From assembly GCF_050624435.1 (NCBI RefSeq), contig NC_134530.1, forward strand, positions 147,104,721 through 147,168,720: 64,000 bases of DNA, given 5' to 3'. The translations under genes were made by a program, and so were the position numbers. This document shows, piece after piece, positions 43,819 through 54,284 of the stretch (within the stretch, counting starts at the first letter, position 1; every line of letters starts with the position of its first letter). The notes below the pieces were generated by a model that was given only the letters and a program-made list of their open reading frames with translations, was not told the origin of the DNA and did no database searches. The stretch is from Tenrec ecaudatus (lineage: Eukaryota > Chordata > Mammalia > Afrosoricida > Tenrecidae).

Positions 43819-44857
43819 TAAGACACTTATGTGTGTTGAAGATTTCACCAAAAGAGTAAAAAGAGAATCCACAGACTTGGCCGGGGCGGGGGGGTGGAGG
43901 GGTAGGGGGATTGACATTGACCTATCAGACAAAGGACTAATCTCTAAAATCTTTAGAAAACTTCAACACCTCAACTACAACCAAAAAAAAAAAGGATAAA
44001 TAATTTCAAAAATGAGAAAAGGACATGAACAGATAGTTTCCTAAAGAAGACATCAAAGCAGCCCACAAACATATGATGATATGCTTGTGACCAGTAGCCA
44101 CCCAAGAGATGGAAATCAAAGCAATGATGAGATAATATCTCAGGCAAGCATTGATAACCAAGTTAAAAAATAAAACAAATGCAGGTGAGGTTATAGAGAA
44201 ATCAGAACCCTTATACACTGCTAATGGGGCTATAAAATGATGCCATCACTGTGAAAATTGATATAACACTTCTTTTAAAAATTGGAATTAGAATACCATG
44301 TGATCCAGCACTCCCTCTACTTGGTATATATCCTAAAGAAATAAGAGCCATGGCATAAATAAGCTTATGTATATCCATGTTCACTGCAATAGTATTCATG
44401 TAGCAAAAAGATGAAAACACCCTAAGTGTCGATCAGTGGAATAATGGGTAAGTTTGGTGCATACCCACAATGGGAGAGGACACAATCTTAAAGAATAGCA
44501 ATAAGTCAATGAAACCCAGTACGTGGACGGAGCTGGAAGACATATGCTCCGTGAAATTAGTCAATCATAGAAGGACAAATATTGCATGAGACCGCTGTTA
44601 TAAAAAAAAATCAAGAAAGATTTTCACGCCAAAAGAAGCAGATCCTGATGGTTACCAGAAATAGAAAGAGGAGGGAGAGAAGGGGGAATTGTGCTGTTAA
44701 CTTGGGTGAGGCGAAAGACAATGTGCAGCAAGAGAGAGATGGACAAAAAGGGATGGAAATATGGTACGGCCCAATATTGGGAAGTTTGGTGAGTAAAACT
44801 GATGATCTGTTCGATAAACTTTTACCTAGTTCACAATAAAAAGGTTTTTGGGGGGGA
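43819..44857 (+). mobile_element. LINE-1 3' end (ORF2 C-terminal region and 3' UTR)
   Basis: GACATTGACCTATCAGACAA, CATCAAAGCAGCCCACAAAC, CCCTTATACACTGCTAATGG, ATGTGATCCAGCACTCCCTC and TGGACGGAGCTGGAAGACAT follow the end of L1 ORF2. A GA-rich 3' UTR (GAAAGAGGAGGGAGAGAAGG) and TTCACAATAAAAAGG with a short A-tail come after. The ORF2 frame carries many stops, so this is an inert 5'-truncated copy. L1 is the likely source of the machinery that moved family A. A G-rich tract (GGCGGGGGGGTGGAGGGG) lies at 43887-43905. Confidence 0.88.
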
Positions 44858-45220
44858 AAAAAGAATTGATGCCTTTAAATTAAGGCACCATGGAGCCCCA
44901 CAAGAACAAACAAATCTGTTTGGGAAGAAATAACCCAGTGTCAACTTCAGAAGTGAGGGTGGCGGGTGTTAATTTCACATTGTTTGGATTTATTTGTTAA
45001 CAAGAGAACAGTCCTGGAGGACACCATGTTTAGTAAAGCAGGGTTAGCAAAACAGAGGAAGCTGCTCAGTAAAGTGAATTAATACAGAGGCTTCAGCAAT
45101 GGCCTCTAACATGCCAACAATTGGGAGGCGAGCCCAGTGTCAGGCAGTGTGTCATTCGGTTGTTCGTAGCGTCATTATGAGTCAAAGCCAACCCAACAGC
45201 ACCTAAAAGAACAAAAATCC
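44858..45220 (+). mobile_element. RTE LINE, 3' end, second part of the copy at 38832
   Basis: GAATTGATGCCTTTAAATT, GAACAAACAAATCTGTTTGG, CAGTCCTGGAGGACACCATG, GTCATTATGAGTCAAAGCC and CAGCACCTAA are the C-terminal coding and tail blocks of the RTE. They begin about 75 bp beyond where the 38832-39428 segment stops, in the same orientation. I read the two as one RTE copy opened by about 5.4 kb of later insertions. Confidence 0.75.
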
Positions 45221-46098
45221 AGAAAGGATTGGAGAAGAAAGAGAACCATTGCCATTTGTGTCTATAGTAGAGAACCACACAGTTTGAACTTCCAGTGAGC
45301 TTGTCCATAGTGCCTGTTGGGTGTTCTATCAAACGAGCACACAGGATGGATCTACCAGAGAGGATGAGACCAGGAGTATCTCTGGCCATGAAGAGTTTTT
45401 ATTCATCCTGAGCTGGCCTGGAGCAAGCACACGTGCACACATATAAGCACACAAAATCTGCCGTCTAGAAAAGTCTCAAAGTTCTTCTATTTCCCCTTTT
45501 AAGCACCCTCTACCCAAAGGAAGAAAGAGAAATATCCCACTCTCTAAAGAAGTGATAAATCACTATCCCAAGAATTTATGAAGTTGGCATTTCAAGTTCT
45601 GAAGAACCATTTACTGGAAGGATAAAGGGGGGAAATTGATGGGCTCAAAGCCTCTCTCATCTGAAGGGTCTATTGGCTATAGGCAAGCAAAAGGACAGGG
45701 ACAAAGTAGGTCTTCCTTAAATAATCCAAATAATGCCTGGATGGCCAAGATCTTGGATCACTGCTGTTTGCCCCTTGTCCACATGAAATTGTCCAAAGAA
45801 CAAGTCTGCAAACTGACACATGGGCTAATCCCAGAAGTTCAGTTTCTCTTGCTCTGTCCTTTGGTTGAGACATGATGAGGGGCCTCCCACCTTGTTCTCA
45901 GGCCCAGTGGGGACCTGGGACAGGTAACAATTAATCCAGCAACAAGACTCTAAGAACATTTACTTAGAATCAGGTGACTTCCTCTACACAGTAAAGCCTG
46001 GGTCTGTCTCTTGAACACAGGAGCTTCCCATCCAAGAAACCATACACATCATAGAATGACCATGAAAAGCTTCTCCTTACACTTATCTCAACAACAAC
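45221..46098. other. Unassigned sequence, no gene seen
   Basis: About 880 bp with no recognised gene or repeat. Two overlapping frames on opposite strands (45636-45875) show no domain. Confidence 0.45.
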
Positions 46099-46099
46099 A

Positions 46100-46315
46100 A
46101 CAAAAAAAAACACCCTCATTTCCATGGAGTCGATTTCAACTCATAGAGACCTTATAAGACAGAGTAGAACTGCCCCCCGTGAGTTTCTAAAACTGTAACT
46201 CTTTATGGGGGCAGAAAGCCTCATCTGTTTCTCTAAGAGTGGCTGATGGTTTTGAACTGCTGACCTTGTGATTGTCAGCCCAGCCCATAACCCACTACAC
46301 CACGGTAGCTAGCTT
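46100..46315 (-). mobile_element. AfroSINE
   Basis: An A-rich lead, then TCCATGGAGTCGATTTCAAC, AGAGTAGAACTGCCCCCCGT, GAACTGCTGACCTTGTGATT and ATAACCCACTACACCACGG. Confidence 0.88.
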
Positions 46316-46359
46316 GCAAAAAACTCTATCTCTTTGGGACAGTGATAGCAAGTGGGAAA

Positions 46360-46570
46360 ATTCTGGGGCCTCACCATGTAGAGGTGTGAGAAACTTGACT
46401 GGACTACAAAAGAGCTAGGTTCTGGTGCCAGGCTTGACTCTGTCACCAATTAGCTAATTGGTCATGGGCAGTTGGCCTTGGGGAAACCTCACCACAGCAT
46501 AATGTTCTCTGCTATAAAACGAAAGTGTTGACTAAAAGCCTTCTGGGATGCCTTCTAAGTTTGATGAGGT
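46360..46570 (+). repeat. MIR
   Basis: GAGCTAGGTTCTGGTGCCAG, ACTCTGTCACCAATTAGCT, GGGCAGTTGGCCTTGGGG and TGCTATAAAACGAAAGTGTT follow the MIR core and tail order. Confidence 0.65.
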
Positions 46571-47990
46571 ATGATTCAAAGAGATTGAGAGTCATTGTCC
46601 ACCAACTAGCCAAGAACCCCTGGGAGAGTGAGGAAGGGGTACAAGAGGTCTGAGCCAAGCTCCTTCCCACTCTACAGGCCAGTGGGGCAGGATGGAGCTA
46701 TTTGCCTTCAGAGGAAGCAAATAGGGCTGAGTAGTTAAAGATTCCTCAGTCCCTTTCATGCATCTGCCAAGAGATGGGCAAGCGATGCCCTCAGCCCTTC
46801 GAATCCTGGCCTGGATCTTCATGGGGCAGCAACTCTTTGAAGAATCCCACTGGCTCAAGGCTGAGTCTTGATTCTAATTTGAAACTTCTCAGAACTGCAG
46901 CTCAGATTTGGAGCAGCACTAGTCTCAGGGGCTTCCAGCTCCTCCTGGCTGCCTGAGGAAATTACTCACTTGTATAAACCCAAATTAGTCTTTGGAAAGT
47001 GGCACATTTCCCTTTACCTTCCCAATGTTTCTCCACTGCCCCTCTCTGGCACATATACCCTACTCCCTCCCCACCCTTCAAGTGACAGCCCTACAAAATG
47101 CCCAGACCGCTACCATTTCTGGGGTTTGTCAGAGACACTGGAGGAGAGGCCGAGGTTGTGACTGACTAGAACTGATTGTGCAAGTTCCATTCCTGAGGAT
47201 GTTGGCACCAAAAAAGAGGCAATTCAGTGACCATTCGAATAAATGCCAGGTTCTTCTAAAAAGCATTTAGAAACCTTTCCTGCTCCCGACCTCTCTGCTA
47301 TCTCTTAGGCTCCGTGAAGTGCCCTCCTTCCTATTTGCACTTTAAAAGAAACGAAAGGAGCATGGACTGACTGTAGGATCCTCCATTGGCCATGTCTGCT
47401 CATCCGATCTCCTGCCTATGCCTGATTGGTTCAAGGATAGAGACATCAAACTTTATCTGGACCAATCAGATTCTTCCTCCAGGAAAGATGAACCTTTGAC
47501 CATAATCATACAGACTAGGCAGTTGGACAAGTCACTTTCCTGGAAACAAAATCCAAGAGGATCTACCAGGGAGGACCCCAGGGCGCTCTGATTATTTAGC
47601 TTTCCCTTCCATTCTCAGAGCGTCATGATGTCCTTCATCTTGAGTTATCTGAAGTCAGCTCAGTTGTTTGTTTCTGGAAAAACTTAATTGGCATATGCTC
47701 CCATGAGTCCCTGTGCTTAACCCATTTGTGCAATCACCTTTTTATCCTAGTCCAACTCTCTCCCTAGACCAAAAGTTCTTTTTTTTGGGGGGGGGAGCAA
47801 TGACTTACAATGTTCTCACCTCTACCTCCATACGCCCTCTTCACTTAGCTAATTTCCACTCTTCCCTCAGGGGCAAGGTACGTCGTCAACACCTGATATG
47901 CCTTCTCTGAACTTGGCCTTCACCTCTAGCCTGAGTTGAATCCTTCGAGTGTATGCCCATAGCACCAGGTACTTCCCCTACGGTAATGTA
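46571..47990. other. Unassigned sequence, no gene seen
   Basis: 1.4 kb of non-repetitive-looking sequence. Short frames (60-88 residues) on both strands have no domain. A T-run followed by TTTTGGGGGGGGGAG lies near 47770-47795. Confidence 0.5.
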
Positions 47991-47994
47991 TTTA

Positions 47995-48130
47995 GTTATC
48001 TCCTTGAAATGACTCGTTAGCTCCTGGAGGCAGGAGCTGTAATTGGCTTGCTCTCGCATCCCCCACATGTAGCCAGTGCCTGAGTCATGGTAAGCACTCA
48101 GTAAATGCCTGTTAGATGAATAAATGAAAT
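47995..48130 (+). repeat. L2-like LINE 3' end
   Basis: TAGCTCCTGGAGGCAGGAGC, AGCCAGTGCCTGAGTCATGG, TAAGCACTCAGTAAATGCCT and GATGAATAAATGAA are the classic 3' terminus of an L2 LINE. Confidence 0.75.
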
Positions 48131-49110
48131 TAATAAAGACATGTACTAATCCCCGGTCCTCCTTCTTAGAGCAAAATAATAGAAGTAAGCTATCAGGTCC
48201 AAATTATTATTCATCTCAAAATACAGTCCTTCAGTCAACCAATTACTACTGATTGCCTCGTCCAAACTATATTCGGCACTAGGCAACGGGGATAAAGAGA
48301 CAGATAAAAGTGCATGCGGGAGAAGGGAGGAGAGAATCTGTCACGGGAACTAGTGTCCATAATAGGGGTCTGTAGGCTTATTGTTGCCTAATCTGAAGCC
48401 TCTATCTTCTGTATCTTAAAATTAGATATAGAAAGTAAGAATTCATGTCAATGATTAATCAGATTTGCAACAAGCCCTGAGTCAATGGAAGAAACTTCTA
48501 GAAGAGTGATAGATCCAAACGTGGTAGAAACCTTTCAGCAAATGCCATATCCAGGCAGGCAGGCAGGCACCATGCTCTGGGCTCCAAATGACTTCAGAAC
48601 AGCCTCTGCACAAAAATCATGATCCAAGAGGGTCTAGGACAAGGAAACAGGAGAGGTATCTCTGAGCTGCTTTGCCCAATGGCTCCGGGAATACATCCTG
48701 TTACTCTGACAGGTGCTCAGAGGAGAGCAAGAGACCTCTCCCCTGGCCCCCAGGCTAGCAATTACAGAAACCAAATTGTCTCCCTGCAAGCGGCATTGTC
48801 ATCCTGGTATCATTTCCGTAAAAAATAAATTGCGGTGCCCATCAGCCTGCTGGAGGCCAGCACTCACTGGCAGCTAGCACCGGCCCCAAAGGAGCCTACT
48901 CAGATGTGAAGACAAGTCAGCCAGCTGCAGCCAGCACTTGAAGTGACCCTTCAGGCCCACAGAGCATGGTCCTGTCTGCAAGCACCCAGTGCACGCCTGA
49001 AGGGCACAGCTGCAGCATGGCACCAGCGACAGCTCTGCCAGTTTGGTCTGTTCGTCAAGTCCCATCAGGGAGCAGGATAAAGAATTCCGAGAAATACAAG
49101 GTAACCAGGC

Positions 49111-49114
<4 letters not shown>
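48131..49114. other. Unassigned sequence, no gene seen
   Basis: Contains a (GGCA)4 run at about 48555-48570. A weak L2-like block (TTCAGTCAACCAATTACTAC) lies near 48230. No gene is recognised. Confidence 0.45.
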
Positions 49115-49185
<71 letters not shown>

Positions 49186-49194
49186 CGCGCGCGC
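49115..49194. repeat. (GT)31(GC)9 alternating purine-pyrimidine tract
   Basis: Thirty-one GT units (49115-49176) pass directly into nine GC units (49177-49194), with no interruption over 80 bp. Alternating GT and especially GC dinucleotides favour left-handed Z-DNA, so this is a strong Z-DNA candidate. The frames through it encode only CysVal and ArgAla dipeptide runs. Confidence 0.97.
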
Positions 49195-49793
49195 TTTCAC
49201 CTCTGCTGCTGCCAGCTCCATCCAGTCCATCCTCTCCTGCCTGGAATGCTTCAGGAACCTTTTAGTAAGTCTCTCCTGGATCCAGACTCTCCCACCTCAG
49301 CCGTTCTCTTCCAGGTATTTCAGAATCACAGACCTCCTCATAACAAAGCATGGAAACTCGTCTGGTGATCAGAGCCTTCTCGGTCCCCTGCTGCCTCGTC
49401 AAGCTCATGACTTTCCTTCTGGCCCCCTGAGCTCCTGATAAACTGAACATATCCCCCCCACTATATATACTCCCCCCCCATTGTAAATATTCAAAGTCTA
49501 TTTGAACTTTCAGGCCCAGACCAGATGCCCTCTCCTTCCGGACACTCTGTCCTCCACCCTCACTCTGCCCCATGCCCAGAGGTTGGAAGAGAGCTCTCCA
49601 AACATTCATCAATCTCTGATAAATCAACAGTCAGCATTTATTGATTTTGTACTATGTGGTTATAATCTCTGTGCATATGTCATGTATCAATACTATTTGG
49701 ATTAAGGGTGAGAAAGCCAAAGGTTAAGTGATTTTTTTCCAAGGTTGCAGAGTTCCTCAGGTGCAGGGACTAGACTGGAACCCAACCTAAACA
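49195..49793. other. Unassigned sequence, no gene seen
   Basis: 600 bp with no recognised exon. Overlapping frames on both strands show no domain. Confidence 0.45.
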
Positions 49794-49794
49794 T

Positions 49795-49966
49795 CTAAAA
49801 CCCAACCAACCCTGACTCATCGCAATCCTATGTAGGGCTTCAATCTTTACCGAGGCAGATAGCCTCATCCCTCTCCTGCAGAGCAACTGATGAGTTTGAA
49901 CCACTGATGACATGTTTAGCAACCTAATATTTAACCCAAAGCACCATGAGGCTCCTCTCCCAAACG
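49795..49966 (-). mobile_element. AfroSINE
   Basis: AACCCTGACTCATCGCAATC, TAGGGCTTCAATCTTTACCG, AGGCAGATAGCCTCATCCCT, GAGTTTGAACCACTGATGAC and CACCATGAGGCTCCT. Confidence 0.8.
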
Positions 49967-50081
49967 CATGCCCTTAATTACTGAGTGTCAATCTCTCCTC
50001 AACTCCAAGGGACTATGAAGGAATTCATCTTCTCTGTTAATTCCCATCACCATCGCCCCCAAAACCCTATCATCTAAGCCC

Positions 50082-50215
50082 CAAATCAAACCATTGCCTC
50101 GAGTCAATTCCAACCCATAGGGACCCTCTAGGACAGGGGAGAATTACCCTGTGAGTTTCTAAGACGGGAACAGTTTACGGGAGTAGAAAGCCTCATCTTT
50201 CTCCCACCTATCATC
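50082..50215 (-). mobile_element. AfroSINE, 3' part only
   Basis: AAACCATTGCCTCGAGTCAA, ATAGGGACCCTCTAGGACAG, GGGAGTAGAAAGCCTCATCT and TTCTCCCACC. The promoter half of the SINE is missing. Confidence 0.8.
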
Positions 50216-50689
50216 AAAGCAGTGAATACTTTATTCTGATGTCATGAAAACAAAAAGTACCAAGGCCTGCCCCCTCTCAGAGATCTTGTAAAGATCCGGA
50301 ACAGACCCTGGCAAAGTATTCACAGGATCTTAGTTCTTCAGGACTTTCAAATGTAATATAGGTTAGCCCCAAACTAATGGCTAAAACTGCTCGCTCTCTC
50401 TGTCTCCACCTCCCTCCATCACGCGTCCCTTCTCGTCCATGGGCTTTCAGTGGCTACGCGTGTCTGGGGGGAGTGGAGTGGGGGAGGCTTTCAGCTGGGT
50501 TAGTTATAGTTATGGCTTTCCCAGGCACTGCTGTGGACATGTAAGTCATCACTGGCTGTTCCCACACCCACCGGGCCAACTCATCCGGGCATCCTGGTAT
50601 GCAGGTGCCGGGCTAGAGGTCAAATCATGATGTGAACATGTCCAGGGCCCCTCACACTGGCACCGTGTGAATAGAGGAAGGAAACCCAG
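50216..50689. other. Unassigned sequence, no gene seen
   Basis: About 470 bp with nothing recognised. Confidence 0.4.
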
Positions 50690-50830
50690 CTTTGATCATG
50701 CACCAAATTGTGCTCTGTGGGATTCTCAATGGATGGCGTTTCAGAGGTAGGTCACCAGCCCTTTCTTCAGAGGTGCACCTCTGGATACATGAATGAGCTT
50801 TCCATTAGCAAGTTAGCAGTTAACGATGTG
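50690..50830 (-). mobile_element. AfroSINE subtype with GTCACCAGCCC middle
   Basis: CACCAAATTGTGCTCTGTGG, GATTCTCAATGGATGGCGTT, AGGTAGGTCACCAGCCC and CTTCAGAGGTGCACCTCTGG follow the same order as 13080-13235. Confidence 0.6.
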
Positions 50831-51324
50831 CACCACGCAAAGACTCACCAGGCACGTAGGAAGAACGTAATAGGGAACGCTATTATTATTCCTTTCGATA
50901 TTGTTTGAAGAACATGCTGACTCTGCCTCAATATTTATTTGCTTATAATATTATCTTGGTCCCAAAAGAATTTAAAGTAACTTCCTCCTCTAGAAAATAA
51001 TTTGTTCTTTTCTTTTTCACAAAACATACTGTGCCACAGAAGCAAGTCAATTAGTGACTCTGCTAACCATCAATTGTGTGATAGTGTATGTGGAAAATTC
51101 CCTTCTCTTCCATGCCTCGTGACAACAGAAGCCCTCTCTTGTCAAGAATGTGACTGATCGTGTAGTGTGTGCTGGCTGGCCCCAGCCTGCGTCATTCTTG
51201 CCAAAACCAAGAATGCCTGCATGGTATCACATGTCTTACGCATCCCGACTAGCAGTAATAAAAAATGAATCTTGAGCAACTGTGCTTGAAGAAAGACTGA
51301 TTCAGCTTTCCATTCTCTCTTTTT
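50831..51324. other. Unassigned sequence, no gene seen
   Basis: AT-rich sequence up to the left target duplication of copy 14. No gene is recognised. Confidence 0.45.
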
Positions 51325-51338
51325 AAAGTGATATTGCA

Positions 51339-51777
51339 GATGTACACTGGTACAGATAGGACCTGGAAACACAGGGAATCCAGGACAGATGATCCCTGCA
51401 GGACCCATGGTGAGACTGGCAATACCGGAAGGTGATGGGAGGGTGGGGTGGAAAGGGGGAACCGATTACAAGGATCTACATATAATTTCCTCCCTAGGGG
51501 GCAGACAATATAAAAGTGGGTGAAGGGAGACATCAGACAGTGTAAGATATGACAAAATAATAATTTATAAATTATCAAGGGCTTATGAGGGAGAATAGAG
51601 TTAGGAGGGGGGGGAATGAGGGGCTGATGCCAGGGGCTTACGTGGAGAGCAAATGTTTTGAGAATGATGAGGGCAACGAATGTACAAATGTGCTTCATAC
51701 AATTGATGTATGTATGGATTGTGATAAGAGTTGTATGAGCCCCCAATAAAATTGCTTTTTTTAAAAAAGAGAGAAAA
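51339..51777 (+). mobile_element. Family A retroposon, copy 14, with 14-bp target duplication
   Basis: A 439-bp copy starting GATGTACACTGGTACAGATA. It runs through GATCTACATATAATTTCCTC and ends AGCCCCCAATAAAATTGC with a T/A-rich tail. AAAGTGATATTGCA flanks it exactly (51325-51338 and 51778-51791). The left edge reads TTTT/AAAG, the canonical LINE-1 endonuclease nick. Confidence 0.95.
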
Positions 51778-51791
51778 AAAGTGATATTGCA

Positions 51792-52384
51792 AAGCTGTCT
51801 GTTCTGTGAAGAAGCATCAAAGAATATATGCAGTACAAAAATATAGGGGGGAAAGTGTTATACTCATCCAGCTAATTAATTTTTAAATGATATTATTTTT
51901 CTGGATTTTACCATGCCTGTAGCAATGTCAGTTTTTAAAATGTGTGACTTGTTGTGATTTTTTTTATTTTAAATAAATATTCTATTTTATATGCAATTCT
52001 GTATTATAATTTCTTTTTCTTAAATAAAATCCCTCACATGAAGAAACCTCAAGTCCAAAAGAAAGTTGAATCACCATGAACCTGAGTGAAACGGTATTTT
52101 TCCTACTCAACCACCACTTCAAGCACCCTAGACCCGCCTTCCAACCAGGTATGACCCCTCATGTCATTCTGAAGAGATGTTCTGGGTCCACACGACAGTT
52201 CCACATACCTCTCTCATTTCTCCAGGACTGTTTGCTTATATTATACTCACGCCTGTCCCTGTTTTCTCTATCTCTCTCCAGAGTCCACCTCAGCACCTTA
52301 AATGGGACAGAAGTAGAATGTAAGCACGTGGAGGAACAAGCTGGTGGTGGTCGCCCTGTGTTGTTTCTAAATTTATTCACTCAA
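51792..52384. other. Unassigned sequence, no gene seen
   Basis: AT-rich to 52075, then mixed. The 108-residue frame at 52076-52402 runs into the AfroSINE and shows no domain. Confidence 0.45.
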
Positions 52385-52590
52385 AAAAATTACTGCCATT
52401 GAGTCAGGTCTGACTCATAGTGGTCCTGTAGGACAGGGTAGAACTGCCCCTCTGGGTCTTTGAGACCATGGCTCTTTATGGGAGTCGAAAGCCTCAGTTT
52501 TCTCCTGCAGAGTAGCTGCTGGTTTTGAACTGCTGACCTTGTAGTTAGCAGCCCAATTTGTAACCCACTAAGCCACTAGTGCTCCTCTCC
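52385..52590 (-). mobile_element. AfroSINE
   Basis: TTACTGCCATTGAGTCAGGT, GTAGGACAGGGTAGAACTGC, TTTGAACTGCTGACCTTGTA and TAACCCACTAAGCCACTAGT, with a GCTCCT terminus. A second AfroSINE lies head to head with it at 52612. Confidence 0.9.
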
Positions 52591-52611
52591 AAATCTAAGG
52601 CAGCCATGCAT

Positions 52612-52815
52612 ATAACAGAAAGAATCCTAGTGGCACCATACTTAAGCACTCTGCTGCCAGCCACAGGGTCAGTGGTTCAAACTCACCAGCTGCTCACAGA
52701 TGAAAGAGGTGGTCCTCTTCTTTCCTAAGCATTACAACCCTGGCAATCCTATGGAGCCATTCCACCCTGTCCTACAGGCTTGCTAGTCTATGCCATCCTA
52801 TAGGCTCCAGGTTGA
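52612..52815 (+). mobile_element. AfroSINE (older), sense orientation
   Basis: AATCCTAGTGGCACCATACT, TCAGTGGTTCAAACTCACCA, CAATCCTATGGAGCCATTCC and CTGTCCTACAGGC. Together with 52385-52590 it forms an inverted pair of SINEs about 20 bp apart, which could fold back in RNA. Confidence 0.65.
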
Positions 52816-52859
52816 GGCATCGACTTCATGACGATGGATTTGAGTTTTGTTTTGTGTTG

Positions 52860-53165
52860 TCTGGTTTTGGTTTGGTATAACAGAGTGAAATGCTGCCTGG
52901 TCCTACACTGTTCTCATAATCACTATCAGTTTCAATCCATTGTTGGGGCTATTGTGTCAGTCCACCTCTTTGACAGCCCCCCCCCACCCTTTTCACTGAC
53001 CTTCAACCAAACGCAGTGTTCTTGTCCAGTGATCAGTGTTTCCAGGAGACCTAGCCCATCAAGGAGCTTGCTCTCCTTGCTCCCAAGGAACATTCCTGAG
53101 GATATGCATTCTAAGATCCCTTTGTTTCTTCTTCTGGAAGCCCACAGTATTTCATGTGCTCAAAC
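52860..53165 (-). mobile_element. RTE LINE 3' end fragment
   Basis: ATGCTGCCTGGTCCTACACT, TTGTGTCAGTCCACCTCTTT, ATTCCTGAGGATATGCATTC and TTCTTCTGGAAGCCCACAG are diverged RTE C-terminal and tail blocks. Confidence 0.6.
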
Positions 53166-54068
53166 TGTTTGAGCAAAGCATCTCCTTCCCTCTCTGCCTG
53201 AATCACAATCCCTGCCTCCCTTCTTAGGCTTTCTCATTCTCTGCCTCATGCTCTGCCTCTCTCTGTGCCCCTGATGGTAAAGGGGCTCATACGGCCATCT
53301 TTGGAAGGGATTGGGAAGCTGAACGATCATTGTAGTCCAAAACCTCCCCTTCCCAGGCAGAGAATTCTGGGAGCGACACCTGCAGAAGGAGCCTTCCAGT
53401 TGGGAATAGATCTGACCTAGGCTGAGGCTGGGTTTCCTCCATCAGCATGGTCCTAACAAGGAGCAATCTCTCCTGCCAGTGCATCCCGTCCTGAAAGCAG
53501 GAAACCAGGCTCATCCAGGACAAGGTGAGGTGGCAGGTCATGTGTGGTAGAGCAAGGATGAGCAATGAAGCCCATTTCAAAGGTGAGAGGTTGACCCACC
53601 CAGGAAATGAGTCTTCTAGGCAACTGCATAAGAATGGGGGGCGGGGAGGGGTGGGGAAGAGTCTTCAAATCACACAGTTACTGTCCAACTATATTAATTG
53701 TTGCATTCATCTAAATGGATTAGATGATTAAATTATCAGGAGAAGGTTGTTTACCAAAACTGAAATTTTGGCATGTGGTGTGTTTGCACGTGTGTTTGCT
53801 CTGAAGCAGCCCGTGGGAGCACATCTACGATGATTTCTTTCTCCGCAGATGAAAAAGATCTGGCAGCCTGGGTGGACCCAGCCTCCTCTCCCGCGGGCCC
53901 CCAGCTCTGAGCTCAAAGGCACACCCGGACTTCTCCCCTGGCCTCTGCAGGGGGCTAGGGGAACTGGAGAACACATCTGTGGGCTTAGCAGCAGCTGCAA
54001 GAGAGAAAGATGGGGAAGTCAGGAAGAGGAAGGGAAAAGAAGCAAATTATTTAGTTCCTTTATAGAAG
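53166..54068. other. Unassigned sequence, no gene seen
   Basis: 900 bp with no recognised repeat. A CTCCGCAG at 53841-53848 looks like a splice acceptor before the frame 53849-54082, but that frame has no recognisable domain and no upstream exon, so I do not call it. Confidence 0.45.
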
Positions 54069-54069
54069 G

Positions 54070-54275
54070 CATGGCGCCCTAGTGGTTGCACATTGGGCTG
54101 CCATCCGCAAGGTCAGCAAGTCGAAACCACTGGTCGCTCTGAGGGAGAAAAACGAGGCTTTCCCTCCTGCAGAGTGCATCTTGGAAAGCCACAAGGGCAG
54201 TTCTACACTGTCCTAGAGGCTCGTGGTGACATGAGTCCGAAACAACTCAATGGCAGTGAGTTGGGAGTTTTTGAG
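54070..54275 (+). mobile_element. AfroSINE, sense orientation
   Basis: GGCGCCCTAGTGGTTGCACA (A box), TGCCATCCGCAAGGTCAGCA, CAAGTCGAAACCACTGGTCG (B box), AACGAGGCTTTCCCTCCTGC and ACAACTCAATGGCAGTGAG. Confidence 0.88.
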
Positions 54276-54284
54276 TCTACCAGA

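Noticed and set aside
49043-49438. Cys-Val and Arg-Ala repeat frames
   Set aside because: Translations of the (GT)n(GC)n tract on either strand.
53841-54082. Possible coding exon after a CTCCGCAG acceptor
   Set aside because: The frame has no recognisable domain, no upstream exon or promoter is seen, and it runs into an AfroSINE.
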